Below are positions 15,595 through 23,715 of a stretch of DNA of 35,671 nucleotides, piece by piece. Source of the stretch: Clostridia bacterium. Lineage in GTDB: Bacteria > Bacillota > Clostridia > Oscillospirales > CAG-272. The position numbers and the translations under genes are program-made. The first letter of the stretch is position 1. Every line of letters starts with the position of its first letter. The notes under the pieces were generated by a model that searched no databases, was not told where the DNA came from, and saw only the letters and a program-made list of their open reading frames with translations. The stretch lies in contig JAFXAC010000025.1 of the NCBI GenBank assembly GCA_017522125.1, forward strand, positions 1 to 35,671. The letters run 5' to 3'.

Positions 15595-16222
15595 TAAATA
15601 TTGTCTTAACGTAGCTCTGCCAAAGGGCAGACTTGGCGAGAAGGTCTATTCTGTGTTCGAGCGTGCGGGCTTTTCCGCCGAGGGTATACACGACGGCGGA
15701 CGGAAGCTGATATTTGAAAATGCGGAAGGAACGCTCAGATTTTTCTGGGTAAAGCCCTCGGACGTTGCCGTGTACGTTGAGCGCGGCGCGGCTGATATCG
15801 GAGTTGCGGGCAAGGACATTCTCCTTGAGTACCGCCCCGACGTCTACGAGCTTCTCGACCTCGGCATCGGAAAATGCCGAATGGCTGTTGCCGCCAAAAA
15901 CGGCTTTTGCGACGATACCAGCCGCACTCTGCGCGTGGCAACGAAGTTCCCGAATATCGCGGGCGGCTACTATCGCAGTATGGGCAGAAAGATAGATATA
16001 ATCAAGCTTAACGGCTCTATCGAGCTTGCGCCCATTCTCGACCTTTCCGACGTTATCGTGGATATCGTCGAAACGGGAAGCACGCTTCGCGAAAACGACC
16101 TTAGCGAGTATGAAAAGATATGCGATATCAGCGCACGACTTGTGGCGAACAAGTCAAGCTGGAAATTCAAGCGCGAGATGATGGAAAAGATCTGCCGCGC
16201 ATTTGAAGAGGAAATGAAATGA
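15587..16222 (+). CDS. hisG: ATP phosphoribosyltransferase, short catalytic form
   Basis: The first histidine enzyme, joining ATP and PRPP to phosphoribosyl-ATP. At 211 residues it is the short type, without the C-terminal regulatory domain, so it depends on HisZ. Motifs: LNVALPKGRLGEKV at the N-terminus, DVAVYVERGAADIGVAGKD, and the PRPP site ELAPILDLSDVIVDIVETG with STLRENDL. No ATG is available at the right place. AGGAGG at 15571-15576 best serves TTG 15587 (10-base spacing); another TTG at 15578 is too close. The start lies inside the end of hisZ, so translation is coupled. It overlaps hisD by ATGA. Confidence 0.95.
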   Translation: MSNKYCLNVALPKGRLGEKVYSVFERAGFSAEGIHDGGRKLIFENAEGTLRFFWVKPSDVAVYVERGAADIGVAGKDILLEYRPDVYELLDLGIGKCRMAVAAKNGFCDDTSRTLRVATKFPNIAGGYYRSMGRKIDIIKLNGSIELAPILDLSDVIVDIVETGSTLRENDLSEYEKICDISARLVANKSSWKFKREMMEKICRAFEEEMK

Positions 16223-17499
16223 TACGGATCGTAAAAAAGAATGAAATAAGCGACGGCGAGATATTCGACAGAATGAGTGGGGGCGCGGACGTTTCCGCTA
16301 CCGTTTCTGCTATTATCGCCGACGTAAGGGCGCGCGGCGACGAGGCGCTCATAGAATACGCGGCGAAATTTGACCGCGCTAAGATAAGCGAGGTGGAGGT
16401 TTCCGCTGAGGAGATAGATGCCGCAGTAGATGCCGTTGGCGAGGAGTATATGAATATGCTTCGTCGCGCCGCGGCGAATATCGAGCGCTTCCACAAGGCA
16501 CAGCTGCGAGAGGGCTTCGTTATCAACGATAAGGACGGCATCGTGATGGGGCAAAAGGTTCTGCCGCTTGCAAAGGCGGGACTTTACGTTCCGGGCGGAA
16601 CTGCCGCCTACCCCTCGTCCGTGCTTATGAACGCGATCCCCGCACGCCTTGCGGGAGTTGGTGAGATAGTTATGGTCACTCCCCCAAGCGGCGGAGCTAT
16701 CCCCGCGCAGATACTTGCCGCCGCCAAGGTCGGCGGCGTTGACCGCGTTTTCCGTTGCGGCGGCGCACAGGCAGTTGCCGCGCTTGCGTACGGAACGTCG
16801 ACCATCCCCGCCGTTGATAAGATAGTAGGCCCCGGTAACGCATTCGTTGCCGAGGCAAAGCGTCAGGTCAGCGGCACCGTTGGAATCGATATGATAGCAG
16901 GTCCCAGCGAGATACTTGTAATTGCCGACGGTGCGTCCGACCCCGTCATAGTTGCCGCCGACCTGCTCTCGCAGGCGGAGCACGACAGACGCGCGTCTGC
17001 CGTTCTCGTTACGACGAGCGCGGAGCTTGCCGCCGCCGTCAGCGCACAGATAGAGCGTCAGCTTGCCGTTCTGCCGCGCGTAGAGATAGCCCGCGCCTCC
17101 ATTGACGACCACGGACTTATAATAATCGTTGACACCGTCAAGGAAGCTATCGAAATGTCAAATCGCATAGCGCCCGAGCATCTTGAAATATGCCTTGACA
17201 ATCCATTTGATTATCTCTCCGAGATAAAGAACGCGGGCTCGGTATTCCTCGGCAGAAATTGCCCCGAGGCTCTCGGCGACTATATGGCAGGCCCGAACCA
17301 CACCCTTCCCACCAGCGGAAGCGCAAGGTTCTCAAGCCCCTTGTCCGTTGACGATTTCGTTAAAAAGATGCAGTTTACATACTTTACCGCCGATGCTCTT
17401 GCAACTCTTGCCGACGACGTTGATGCGTTTGCGAGAAGCGAGGGACTTGACGCCCACGCAAGAAGCGTCACGCGCAGATTTGGGAGAAAATACGAATGA
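16219..17499 (+). CDS. hisD: Histidinol dehydrogenase
   Basis: A 426-residue zinc enzyme that oxidises L-histidinol twice with NAD to L-histidine. Signatures are GLYVPGGTAAYPSSVLMNA, VGPGNAFVAEAKRQVSG, DMIAGPSEILVIADG, DLLSQAEHD (Gln-His zinc ligands) near residue 255, and GPNHTLPTSGSARFSSPLS near the C-terminus (catalytic and zinc-binding His). The length is normal. The start codon overlaps the hisG stop (ATGA), and its own stop overlaps the hisC start the same way. Confidence 0.98.
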   Translation: MIRIVKKNEISDGEIFDRMSGGADVSATVSAIIADVRARGDEALIEYAAKFDRAKISEVEVSAEEIDAAVDAVGEEYMNMLRRAAANIERFHKAQLREGFVINDKDGIVMGQKVLPLAKAGLYVPGGTAAYPSSVLMNAIPARLAGVGEIVMVTPPSGGAIPAQILAAAKVGGVDRVFRCGGAQAVAALAYGTSTIPAVDKIVGPGNAFVAEAKRQVSGTVGIDMIAGPSEILVIADGASDPVIVAADLLSQAEHDRRASAVLVTTSAELAAAVSAQIERQLAVLPRVEIARASIDDHGLIIIVDTVKEAIEMSNRIAPEHLEICLDNPFDYLSEIKNAGSVFLGRNCPEALGDYMAGPNHTLPTSGSARFSSPLSVDDFVKKMQFTYFTADALATLADDVDAFARSEGLDAHARSVTRRFGRKYE

Positions 17500-18563
17500 G
17501 CAGATTTTTGAGCAAAAAGCTCTCCTCACTTGAGGCGTACACTCCGGGCGAGCAGCCGCGAGATAAAAAATACATCAAGCTCAACACCAACGAGTTTCCC
17601 TATCCCCCCGCGCCCGACGTCGTTGCGGCGGTAAATGCTGACGAGATGCGCGCGCTTCGCCTTTATCCGGACCCTACGGGAGCAGAGCTTAAGGCAAGGC
17701 TTGCCGAGGTCTACGGCGTTGGAAGTGAAAACGTGTTCATCTCCAACGGCTCGGACGATATACTTAATTTTTCGTTTATGGCGTTTTGCGAGAACGGCGC
17801 GGCTTACGCCGATATAACCTACGGCTTTTACCCCGTGTTTGCCGAGCTTTACGGCATAAACAGCAAGATAATCCCACTTAAATCCGACCTTACGCTCGAC
17901 GTTGACGAGTTTTGCCGCACGGATTCTACCTGCGTTATAGCAAACCCCAACGCTCCCACGGGACTTGCAATAAGCCTTGAAGACGTTGAAAGGATAGTCA
18001 GTGCCAACGAAAACAGAGTGGTAGTCGTTGACGAAGCATACGTTGATTTCGGCGGTGAGAGTGCTGTTTCGCTTACGAAGAAATATAAAAATCTTCTCGT
18101 TTGTCAGACGTACTCGAAGTCACGCGGAATGGCAGGTGCGCGCCTCGGCTTTGCCATAGGCGATGCCGCCCTTATTGCCGACCTTGAGCTTATAAAGTAT
18201 TCCACGAATCCCTATAATCTTGACCGCCTTACTTTGGCGGCGGGTGTGGCGGCTCTTAGTGATGGCTCGCGCCTCTATTACGCAGAAAAGCAATCAGAGC
18301 TTATGGCAACGCGCGAGCGCACGACTGCCGCGCTTACCGCAATCGGAGCAGAGGTCATTCCCTCGCTTGCGAATTTCATATTCGTCAAGATACCGTCCAT
18401 TGACGGTGCGGAGCTTAACGCAAAGCTTCGCGAGCGCGGAATACTCGTGCGCCATTTTAAGACCGAGCGCATCAAGGATTACAACAGAATATCCATAGGT
18501 ACACCCGAGGAAATGGCGACGCTCGTCTGCGAGATCGAAAAAATCATAGGAGAAAGAAAATGA
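17496..18563 (+). CDS. hisC: Histidinol-phosphate aminotransferase
   Basis: A 355-residue PLP enzyme of fold type I that turns imidazole-acetol phosphate into histidinol phosphate. Seen are KLNTNEFPYPP (substrate site), FISNGSDDILNF, VIANPNAPTGLAIS, VVVDEAYVDFGG (PLP Asp-Tyr) and the Schiff-base lysine in YSKSRGMAGARLGFAIG near residue 207. The C-terminal part ends with NRISIGTPEEM, typical of HisC. ATGA overlap with hisD and with hisB. Confidence 0.97.
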   Translation: MSRFLSKKLSSLEAYTPGEQPRDKKYIKLNTNEFPYPPAPDVVAAVNADEMRALRLYPDPTGAELKARLAEVYGVGSENVFISNGSDDILNFSFMAFCENGAAYADITYGFYPVFAELYGINSKIIPLKSDLTLDVDEFCRTDSTCVIANPNAPTGLAISLEDVERIVSANENRVVVVDEAYVDFGGESAVSLTKKYKNLLVCQTYSKSRGMAGARLGFAIGDAALIADLELIKYSTNPYNLDRLTLAAGVAALSDGSRLYYAEKQSELMATRERTTAALTAIGAEVIPSLANFIFVKIPSIDGAELNAKLRERGILVRHFKTERIKDYNRISIGTPEEMATLVCEIEKIIGERK

Positions 18564-19150
18564 TAAGATGTCATAAAATAGACCGCAAGACCGCCGAAAC
18601 GGATATTTCTCTTGCGCTGAGCCTTGACGGAAGCGGAAAAAGCGACGTAAGCACGGGCTGTGGCTTTTTTGACCATATGCTGACGCTTTTCGCACGCCAC
18701 GGCGGCTTTGACCTTACCGTTAAGTGCAACGGAGATATTGAGGTCGACGCGCACCACACCGTTGAGGACGTGGGAATATGTCTTGGCAAGGCGTTTCGCG
18801 CCGCACTCGGCGATATGCGCGGTATTTGCCGCTACGGAGATATCATTCTGCCCATGGACGAGGCTCTCATCCTTGCCGCCGTTGATATTTCGGGCAGGGC
18901 GTACCTCGGCTACCGAGTGAGCACCCCCGCCAAGAGAATAGGCAATTTTGAAACGGAGCTTTCCGAGGAATTTTTTGCCGCATTCGTGCGTGAGGCAGGT
19001 CTTACCTTGCATCTGCGCCGCCTTGCGGGCAGAAATTCGCACCATATAATCGAGGGCTGCTTCAAGGCAGCGGCACGCGCGCTTCGCGCCGCAGTTGCGA
19101 CGGATGCTCGCTTTGCCGCCGAGATACCCTCAACCAAAGGAGTTCTTTGA
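18560..19150 (+). CDS. hisB: Imidazoleglycerol-phosphate dehydratase
   Basis: A 196-residue manganese enzyme, the single-function form without a histidinol-phosphatase domain. The two metal-binding repeats are visible: STGCGFFDHMLTLFARHGG with DAHHTVEDVGICLG near residues 33-77, and the second half with GRNSHHIIEGCFKAAARALR. It dehydrates imidazoleglycerol phosphate to imidazole-acetol phosphate for HisC. It overlaps hisC by ATGA and hisH by one base (TGATG). Because it lacks the fused phosphatase, the histidinol-phosphatase step must be encoded elsewhere. Confidence 0.97.
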   Translation: MIRCHKIDRKTAETDISLALSLDGSGKSDVSTGCGFFDHMLTLFARHGGFDLTVKCNGDIEVDAHHTVEDVGICLGKAFRAALGDMRGICRYGDIILPMDEALILAAVDISGRAYLGYRVSTPAKRIGNFETELSEEFFAAFVREAGLTLHLRRLAGRNSHHIIEGCFKAAARALRAAVATDARFAAEIPSTKGVL

Positions 19151-19791
19151 TGCTTGTTGTTATTGACTACGGAGTGGGAAATCTTTTCTCGCTTTGCCGC
19201 TCGCTTGAGGCTATCGGTGAGTCGCCCGTCGTTACGGGAGATGCCGCCGAGATAGCAAGGGCGGACCGCATAATCCTCCCCGGCGTTGGCGCGTTTGGCG
19301 ATGCCGCCGCGATACTTCGCAATACGGGGCTTGATAAGGTAGTAAAGGAAAGAGCCGCCGCGGGCGTTCCCCTTATGGGAATTTGCCTCGGTATGCAGCT
19401 ACTCTTCGATAAGGGCTACGAGTTTGGCGAGCATGACGGACTCGGACTTATCCACGGTAAGGTCGTTACGCTTAACGGATATATTCCGAAGGAGCAAAAA
19501 ATACCGCAGATGGGCTGGAACGCGCTTCATTTTCCAAGCCCCGAAAAGAAGGCGGCTTGCCCCGTTTTCGCAGACACGCGCGAGGGCGAATACGTTTACT
19601 TCGTGCATTCCTACTACGCCTCCGAGTGCGAGGCTGATACCGTCGCCGTCTGTGATTGCGGCGGCGTACCCGTTACCGCCGCCGTGGCGCATAAAAACGT
19701 GGTGGGCTGTCAGTTCCACCCCGAAAAAAGCTCGGATGCGGGCCTTGCAATGCTCAAGGGCTTTTGCCGCGGCGAATTTAAAGGAGAATAA
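19150..19791 (+). CDS. hisH: Imidazole glycerol phosphate synthase, glutaminase subunit
   Basis: A 213-residue class I glutamine amidotransferase that passes ammonia to HisF. Motifs: VVIDYGVGNLFSL at the N-terminus, ILPGVGAFGDA, the nucleophile elbow GICLGMQLLFDKG (Cys near residue 79), YFVHSYYA, and GCQFHPEKSSDAGL with the catalytic His-Glu pair. ATG 19150 was chosen because AAAGGAG at 19137-19143 has correct spacing; a TTG one codon earlier is possible but weaker. It is separated from hisA by only three bases. Confidence 0.97.
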   Translation: MLVVIDYGVGNLFSLCRSLEAIGESPVVTGDAAEIARADRIILPGVGAFGDAAAILRNTGLDKVVKERAAAGVPLMGICLGMQLLFDKGYEFGEHDGLGLIHGKVVTLNGYIPKEQKIPQMGWNALHFPSPEKKAACPVFADTREGEYVYFVHSYYASECEADTVAVCDCGGVPVTAAVAHKNVVGCQFHPEKSSDAGLAMLKGFCRGEFKGE

Positions 19792-19794
19792 CTA

Positions 19795-20514
19795 ATGCTT
19801 ATCCTTCCCGCAACAGATATATACGGCGGACAGGTAGTACGCCTGCTCCGCGGAGATTACAATAAAATGACCGTCTATGACGCTGACCCCCTCGTACCCG
19901 CGCGCCGCTTTGAGGCGGCAGGGGCAGAGTGGCTTCACACCGTGGACCTTGAGGGCGCAAAGGAAGGCACTACGCCGAACCTTCACGTTATCGAGCGCCT
20001 CGCGCGTGAGACCTCGCTTAAGGTCGAGATAGGCGGCGGAATACGCGATATCGCCACCGTCGATAAATATATGGACGCAGGCGTTGCGCGAGTAATTCTC
20101 GGTACGGTAGCCGTCACCGAGCCACAGCTTGTAAGAGAAGCGGCGAAAAAATATCCCCATAAGGTCGCCGTCGGTGCTGACCTTCGCGGAAACGCCGTTG
20201 CAATAAAGGGCTGGCTTGAGGATGCTCCGCTTGACCGCGGCGCGTTCTTCGGCTCGATGCTCGATGCGGGCGTTGACACCTTCATCGTTACCGACATCAG
20301 CCGCGACGGTGCTATGCAGGGCGCAAATACCGCGCTTTACAAAGAGCTTACAGAGGAATTTCCCGAGGCGAATTTCATCGCGTCGGGCGGTGTTAGCAGT
20401 TATGACGACGTAAGAGCGCTTGCCGCCATAAAGGGTGTTTGGGGCGCGATAATCGGCAAGGCGTGCTACACGGGCGACATTGACGTTGCGCGTGCTGTCG
20501 AGCTTGCGCGTTAA
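19795..20514 (+). CDS. hisA: ProFAR isomerase
   Basis: A 239-residue (beta-alpha)8 barrel that isomerises ProFAR to PRFAR. The first-strand catalytic Asp is in LPATDIYGGQVVRLLRGDY, the EIGGGIRD phosphate loop follows near residue 80, the second catalytic Asp is in VGADLRGNAVAIKGW near 127, and TDISRDGAMQGAN and FIASGGVSSYDD finish the barrel. The first strand differs a little from the usual AIDLxxGKCVRL form (ATDIYGGQVVRL). AAAGGAG lies before the ATG. It sits between hisH and hisF as usual. Confidence 0.97.
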   Translation: MLILPATDIYGGQVVRLLRGDYNKMTVYDADPLVPARRFEAAGAEWLHTVDLEGAKEGTTPNLHVIERLARETSLKVEIGGGIRDIATVDKYMDAGVARVILGTVAVTEPQLVREAAKKYPHKVAVGADLRGNAVAIKGWLEDAPLDRGAFFGSMLDAGVDTFIVTDISRDGAMQGANTALYKELTEEFPEANFIASGGVSSYDDVRALAAIKGVWGAIIGKACYTGDIDVARAVELAR

Positions 20515-20523
20515 GGAGGAAAA

Positions 20524-21282
20524 ATGATTACGAAAAGAATAATCCCTTGCCTTGACGTGCGCGACGGCAGAGTGGTAAAGGGCGTGAATTTCGCATCTCT
20601 GCGCGACGTTTCATCTCCCGTCGAGCTTGCCGAGTTCTACAGCTCATCGGGAGCTGACGAGCTTGTTTTTTACGATATCACCGCGTCAAGCGACGGCAGA
20701 AGGCTTTTTGCCGACATACTTCGTGAGACCGCAAGCCGCGTTTTCATTCCGCTGACGGTTGGCGGCGGCATTCGCGAGGTCGAGGATTTTGACCGCGTGC
20801 TGAAATGCGGTGCGGACAAAGTCAGCGTAAATTCGGGTGCTATCACGAACCCCGATATCATACCGCGCGCCGCCGAAAAATACGGCAGTCAGTGCGTGGT
20901 TTTGAGCGTTGATATCAAGCGCGTCGACGGCTCGTTCCACGTTTTCAAAAACGGCGGAAGGATAGACACGGGGCTTGAGGCTATCGAGTGGATACGCCGC
21001 GGCGTTGAGAACGGCGCGGGCGAGATAGTCGTTAACTCCATTGACACCGACGGCGTTGGCGGCGGCTTTGACATTGAGATGCTTCGCGCCGTGTGCGACG
21101 CGGTAAAGGTTCCCGTTATCGCTTCGGGCGGCGCGGGCTGTACCGAAGACTTTATAAAGCTATTTAAGGAAGTGCCCGACGTCGACGCGGGACTTGCCGC
21201 TACGGTTTTCCATTTCGGACAAATAAAGATTCCCGAGCTGAAGCGAGTGCTTCGCGCCGAGGGAATAGATATGAGGTTGTAA
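20524..21282 (+). CDS. hisF: Imidazole glycerol phosphate synthase, cyclase subunit
   Basis: A 252-residue (beta-alpha)8 barrel paired with HisH. It makes imidazoleglycerol phosphate and AICAR from PRFAR and ammonia. Signatures are RIIPCLDVRDGRVVKGVNF (catalytic Asp), FYDITASSDGR, TVGGGIREVEDF, GADKVSVNSGA, VVLSVDIKRVDG (second Asp), INS-type NSIDTDGVGGGFDIEM and VIASGGAGCTEDF. The ribosome-binding site is AAGGAGG. hisIE begins one base after the stop codon. Confidence 0.98.
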   Translation: MITKRIIPCLDVRDGRVVKGVNFASLRDVSSPVELAEFYSSSGADELVFYDITASSDGRRLFADILRETASRVFIPLTVGGGIREVEDFDRVLKCGADKVSVNSGAITNPDIIPRAAEKYGSQCVVLSVDIKRVDGSFHVFKNGGRIDTGLEAIEWIRRGVENGAGEIVVNSIDTDGVGGGFDIEMLRAVCDAVKVPVIASGGAGCTEDFIKLFKEVPDVDAGLAATVFHFGQIKIPELKRVLRAEGIDMRL

Positions 21283-21283
21283 A

Positions 21284-21934
21284 ATGTTTAATAAGAATGA
21301 ACTTAAGTACAATAAGGACGGACTTATTCCCGCCATCGTTACCGACGTAAAGGACGGCGCGGTGCTTATGCTCGCGTATATGAGTCCCGAAAGCCTTGAT
21401 ATCACTCTTGAGGGTGGAAAGGCTTGCTTTTTCAGCCGTTCACGCGGCAAGCTTTGGCTCAAGGGCGAAACTTCGGGAAATTATCTCAACGTGGTCAGCA
21501 TAAAGACCGATTGCGACGCCGATACTCTGCTTATCACCGCACGCCCCGACGGTCCTTCCTGCCACACGGGCGAGCGCTCCTGCTTCTTTAACGACGTTTA
21601 CGAAAACGAGGACGAGGCAGAGGCTTTTTCGCTTGACGGACTTATGGAAATGCTCGTAGGCAGAAAGACCAACCCCAAGGAAGGCTCTTATACCACGTAT
21701 CTTTTTGAGAAGGGAATCGATAAGATACTCAAAAAGGTCGGTGAGGAATCCACCGAGGTAATCGTTGCGGGCAAGGGCGGCGAGCGCGCCGAAACTATCT
21801 ATGAGATAGCGGACCTTGCGTATCACGTAATGGTGCTGATGGTCGAAATGGGCATCTCGCTTGACGAGGTAAGGGACGAGCTTGCGTCGCGCCACGTCGT
21901 TGACAAAAAGGTCAAGCAGGAAAAAATGAAATAA
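21284..21934 (+). CDS. hisIE: Bifunctional phosphoribosyl-AMP cyclohydrolase / phosphoribosyl-ATP pyrophosphatase
   Basis: A 216-residue fusion of two steps. The HisI part (about residues 1-115) has LMLAYMSPESL, ACFFSRSRGKLWLKGETSG and the metal site DCDADTLLITARPDGPSCHTG with SCFF. The HisE part (about 120-216) has the all-alpha MazG-like helix pattern with KVGEESTEVIVAGKGG and EIADLAYHVMVLMVEMG. It is the last his gene; an A/T-only hairpin with six Ts overlaps the stop codon. The fusion order I then E is the usual one. Confidence 0.97.
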   Translation: MFNKNELKYNKDGLIPAIVTDVKDGAVLMLAYMSPESLDITLEGGKACFFSRSRGKLWLKGETSGNYLNVVSIKTDCDADTLLITARPDGPSCHTGERSCFFNDVYENEDEAEAFSLDGLMEMLVGRKTNPKEGSYTTYLFEKGIDKILKKVGEESTEVIVAGKGGERAETIYEIADLAYHVMVLMVEMGISLDEVRDELASRHVVDKKVKQEKMK

Positions 21935-21941
21935 TTTTTTC
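21920..21941 (+). terminator. Weak A/T hairpin at the end of hisIE
   Basis: GAAAAAAT 21920-21927 pairs with ATTTTTTC 21934-21941 around GAAATA, giving a T6 run. It has almost no GC pairs, so termination of the his operon is probably partial. Confidence 0.35.
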
Positions 21942-21970
21942 GTAGAGACTGAAAAAATAAATCGCAAATA

Positions 21971-21999
21971 TTGACAATTTAATATAAAAGTTATATAAT
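21971..21999 (+). promoter_or_regulatory. Promoter of the CofE-like gene
   Basis: TTGACA 21971-21976 and TATAAT 21994-21999 with exactly 17 bases between: a near-consensus sigma-A type promoter. It suggests that the downstream gene is well expressed and independent of the his operon. Confidence 0.9.
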
Positions 22000-22042
22000 G
22001 TATTGTAATTCTTTTTATCCGATATGAAAGGAAGATAAAAAT

Positions 22043-23233
22043 ATGGAAAGACTTATCGGAACAGTATCCCGCGGTGTTCGCGCACCCATTATCAGAAGCG
22101 GAGACGATATTGCCGCTATCGTTGCTGACAGCGTGCTTGCCGCCGCTAAAAGCGAGGATATAGCTATCCGCGACCGTGACGTTGTTGCCGTAACCGAGGC
22201 AGTTGTTGCCCGCGCACAGGGTAATTACGCGACCGTCGAGCAGATCGCCGCTGATATTCGTGCTAAATTCCCCTCGGGTGAAGCAGCCGTAATTTTCCCC
22301 ATACTCTCCCGCAACCGCTTCTCGGTCTGCCTCAAGGGTATTGCAACGGGACTCAAAAAGATGACTCTTATGCTCAGCTACCCCTCCGACGAGGTTGGAA
22401 ACCACCTTGTCAGCCTTGACGATCTTGACGCCGCAGGCATCAATCCTTGGACTGACGTTCTGACCGAGGCTGAATACCGCAAGCATTTCGGTATTCGCAA
22501 GCATACCTTTACGGGTGTTGATTATATCGAGTTTTACCGTGAGCTTATCACATCTTGCGGATGCGAGTGCGAGGTGATTCTCGCTAACGATTGCCGCGCA
22601 GCTCTTGCATATGCGAAGAACGTTCTTTGCTGTGATATCCACAGCCGTCAGAGAAGCAAGCGCCTTCTCACCGCCGCAGGCGCTGAGAACGTATACGGAC
22701 TTGACGACGTGCTGACCTCCTCCGTTGACGGAAGCGGCTTTAACTCAAAGTACGGACTTCTTGGCTCCAATAAGGCTACCGACGAAACCGTTAAGCTTTT
22801 CCCCGAGGGCGGCGAGAGCGTCGTTCTCGATATTCAGAAGCGCATCTACGACGCAACGGGCAAGCAGATCGACGTTATGATATACGGCGACGGCGCGTTC
22901 AAGGACCCCGTCGGAAAGATATGGGAGCTTGCCGATCCCGTAGTTGCACCCGCGTACACCGCAGGTCTTGACGGTCAGCCCAACGAGCTTAAGCTCAAAT
23001 ATCTTGCAGACAACGATTTTGCAGGACTTTCGGGCGATGAGCTGAAGAAGGCGATCTCCGATAGGATCAAGGCTAAGGACGGCAACCTCGTAGGAAAGAT
23101 GGATTCGCAGGGAACTACCCCCCGCCGTCTTACCGACCTTATCGGCTCGCTGTGCGACCTTACCTCCGGCAGCGGCGACAAGGGAACTCCTATAGTTTGG
23201 ATTCAGGGCTATTTCGATAACTATACCAACTGA
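22043..23233 (+). CDS. Coenzyme F420-0:L-glutamate ligase-like protein
   Basis: A 396-residue protein whose N-terminal part resembles the CofE/FbiB ligase fold: [20 protein letters not shown], then [18 protein letters not shown] near residue 50. It continues with a conserved C-terminal half ([39 protein letters not shown]). CofE adds glutamate to F420-0 using GTP. No other F420 gene is in the window and Clostridia usually lack F420, so this longer bacterial form probably acts on another substrate; its function is not known to me. Strong promoter, AAAGGAAG site and a strong terminator make it a single-gene unit. Codon use is towards the highly expressed type. Confidence 0.8.
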   Translation: MERLIGTVSRGVRAPIIRSGDDIAAIVADSVLAAAKSEDIAIRDRDVVAVTEAVVARAQGNYATVEQIAADIRAKFPSGEAAVIFPILSRNRFSVCLKGIATGLKKMTLMLSYPSDEVGNHLVSLDDLDAAGINPWTDVLTEAEYRKHFGIRKHTFTGVDYIEFYRELITSCGCECEVILANDCRAALAYAKNVLCCDIHSRQRSKRLLTAAGAENVYGLDDVLTSSVDGSGFNSKYGLLGSNKATDETVKLFPEGGESVVLDIQKRIYDATGKQIDVMIYGDGAFKDPVGKIWELADPVVAPAYTAGLDGQPNELKLKYLADNDFAGLSGDELKKAISDRIKAKDGNLVGKMDSQGTTPRRLTDLIGSLCDLTSGSGDKGTPIVWIQGYFDNYTN

Positions 23234-23253
23234 TAAATCAATCAACTAAAAAA

Positions 23254-23297
23254 GCAGAGAGCATTTCGGGCGCACCGAAATGCTCTCTGCTTTCGTT
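23254..23297. terminator. Strong intrinsic terminator after the CofE-like gene
   Basis: A perfect 16-bp stem (23254-23269 with 23275-23290) on a GCGCA loop is followed by TTTCGTTT. An A-run on the 5' side means that it could also work for the - strand. Confidence 0.93.
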
Positions 23298-23299
23298 TA

Positions 23300-23559
23300 T
23301 ATCACGTAGCTTGCGGGAGGCTTGCGCCCCGTCTTTTTACCGTCCGATATCCGTTTTTCCGACTTAATGCGTAAGAAATGCCCCGCCTTGCGCCGAATGC
23401 CGTCGGCGGCATTTTATCAACAAATGTAAAAAAATAACATTTAGAATAATATCAAGAAGTGTTAACACTAATATACAAGTAATGGGGAGTTATTTTGACA
23501 AAAAAGGCGAATTTTGCGACAAAAATCGAAAAAATTTTTAACTTTTTTCGCTTTACCTA
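23300..23559. other. Non-coding gap upstream of the mraZ promoter
   Basis: No credible gene is seen. It holds: a possible second terminator at about 23313-23337 (GGC-TTGC-GCC core with flanking GG/CC pairs, then TCTTTTT); a 7-bp hairpin AATGCCG-TCGG-CGGCATT near 23395-23413 followed by TTTAT; the perfect 12-base palindrome AGTGTTAACACT at 23458-23469; and a TTGACA at 23495-23500 without a matching -10. The last 120 bases are very A/T-rich with runs of A and T, like a bent upstream promoter region. Confidence 0.5.
23458..23469. promoter_or_regulatory. 12-base perfect palindrome upstream of the division-cluster promoter
   Basis: AGTGTTAACACT is fully self-complementary and lies about 90 bases ahead of the mraZ -35. 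It could be an operator for an unidentified regulator. There is no T-run and the length is too short for a useful RNA hairpin. Confidence 0.35.
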
Positions 23560-23588
23560 TTGCATTATTTTTCGCTTTGCTTTATAAT
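23560..23588 (+). promoter_or_regulatory. Promoter of the mraZ division cluster
   Basis: TTGCAT 23560-23565 and TATAAT 23583-23588 with 17-base spacing. The expected start point (about 23595) lies just before the MraZ boxes. The leader to mraZ is about 120 bases. Confidence 0.85.
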
Positions 23589-23600
23589 AAAAGCACCGAA

Positions 23601-23630
23601 GTGGTGGAAAATGGTTTAAGGTGGTGGAAA
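23601..23630 (+). promoter_or_regulatory. MraZ-binding direct repeats
   Basis: Three decamers in a row, GTGGTGGAAA, ATGGTTTAAG, GTGGTGGAAA, place TGGTN at 23602, 23612 and 23622, an exact 10-base period. MraZ of E. coli is known to bind TGGGN repeats with 5-base gaps, the same period. The array sits directly after the start point, fitting repression of the cluster by its first product. Confidence 0.82.
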
Positions 23631-23715
23631 AGTCACCGATATACCGTTCTCTGAAAGAGATATGGCGGAATTTTCCTTAACGCAACGGCGGAAAAAATGA
23701 GAAAGGAGAGACGCA

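Noticed and set aside
15970-17112. Minus-strand open frame (380 codons) opposite hisG and hisD
   Set aside because: Shadow of conserved his genes; no ribosome-binding site or recognisable domain.
21440-22642. Minus-strand open frame (400 codons) across the hisIE-CofE junction
   Set aside because: It runs through two well-supported + strand genes and a promoter and shows no protein motif.
23483-23542. Nineteen-codon open frame in the mraZ upstream gap
   Set aside because: No ribosome-binding site, A/T-run composition and no conservation evidence.
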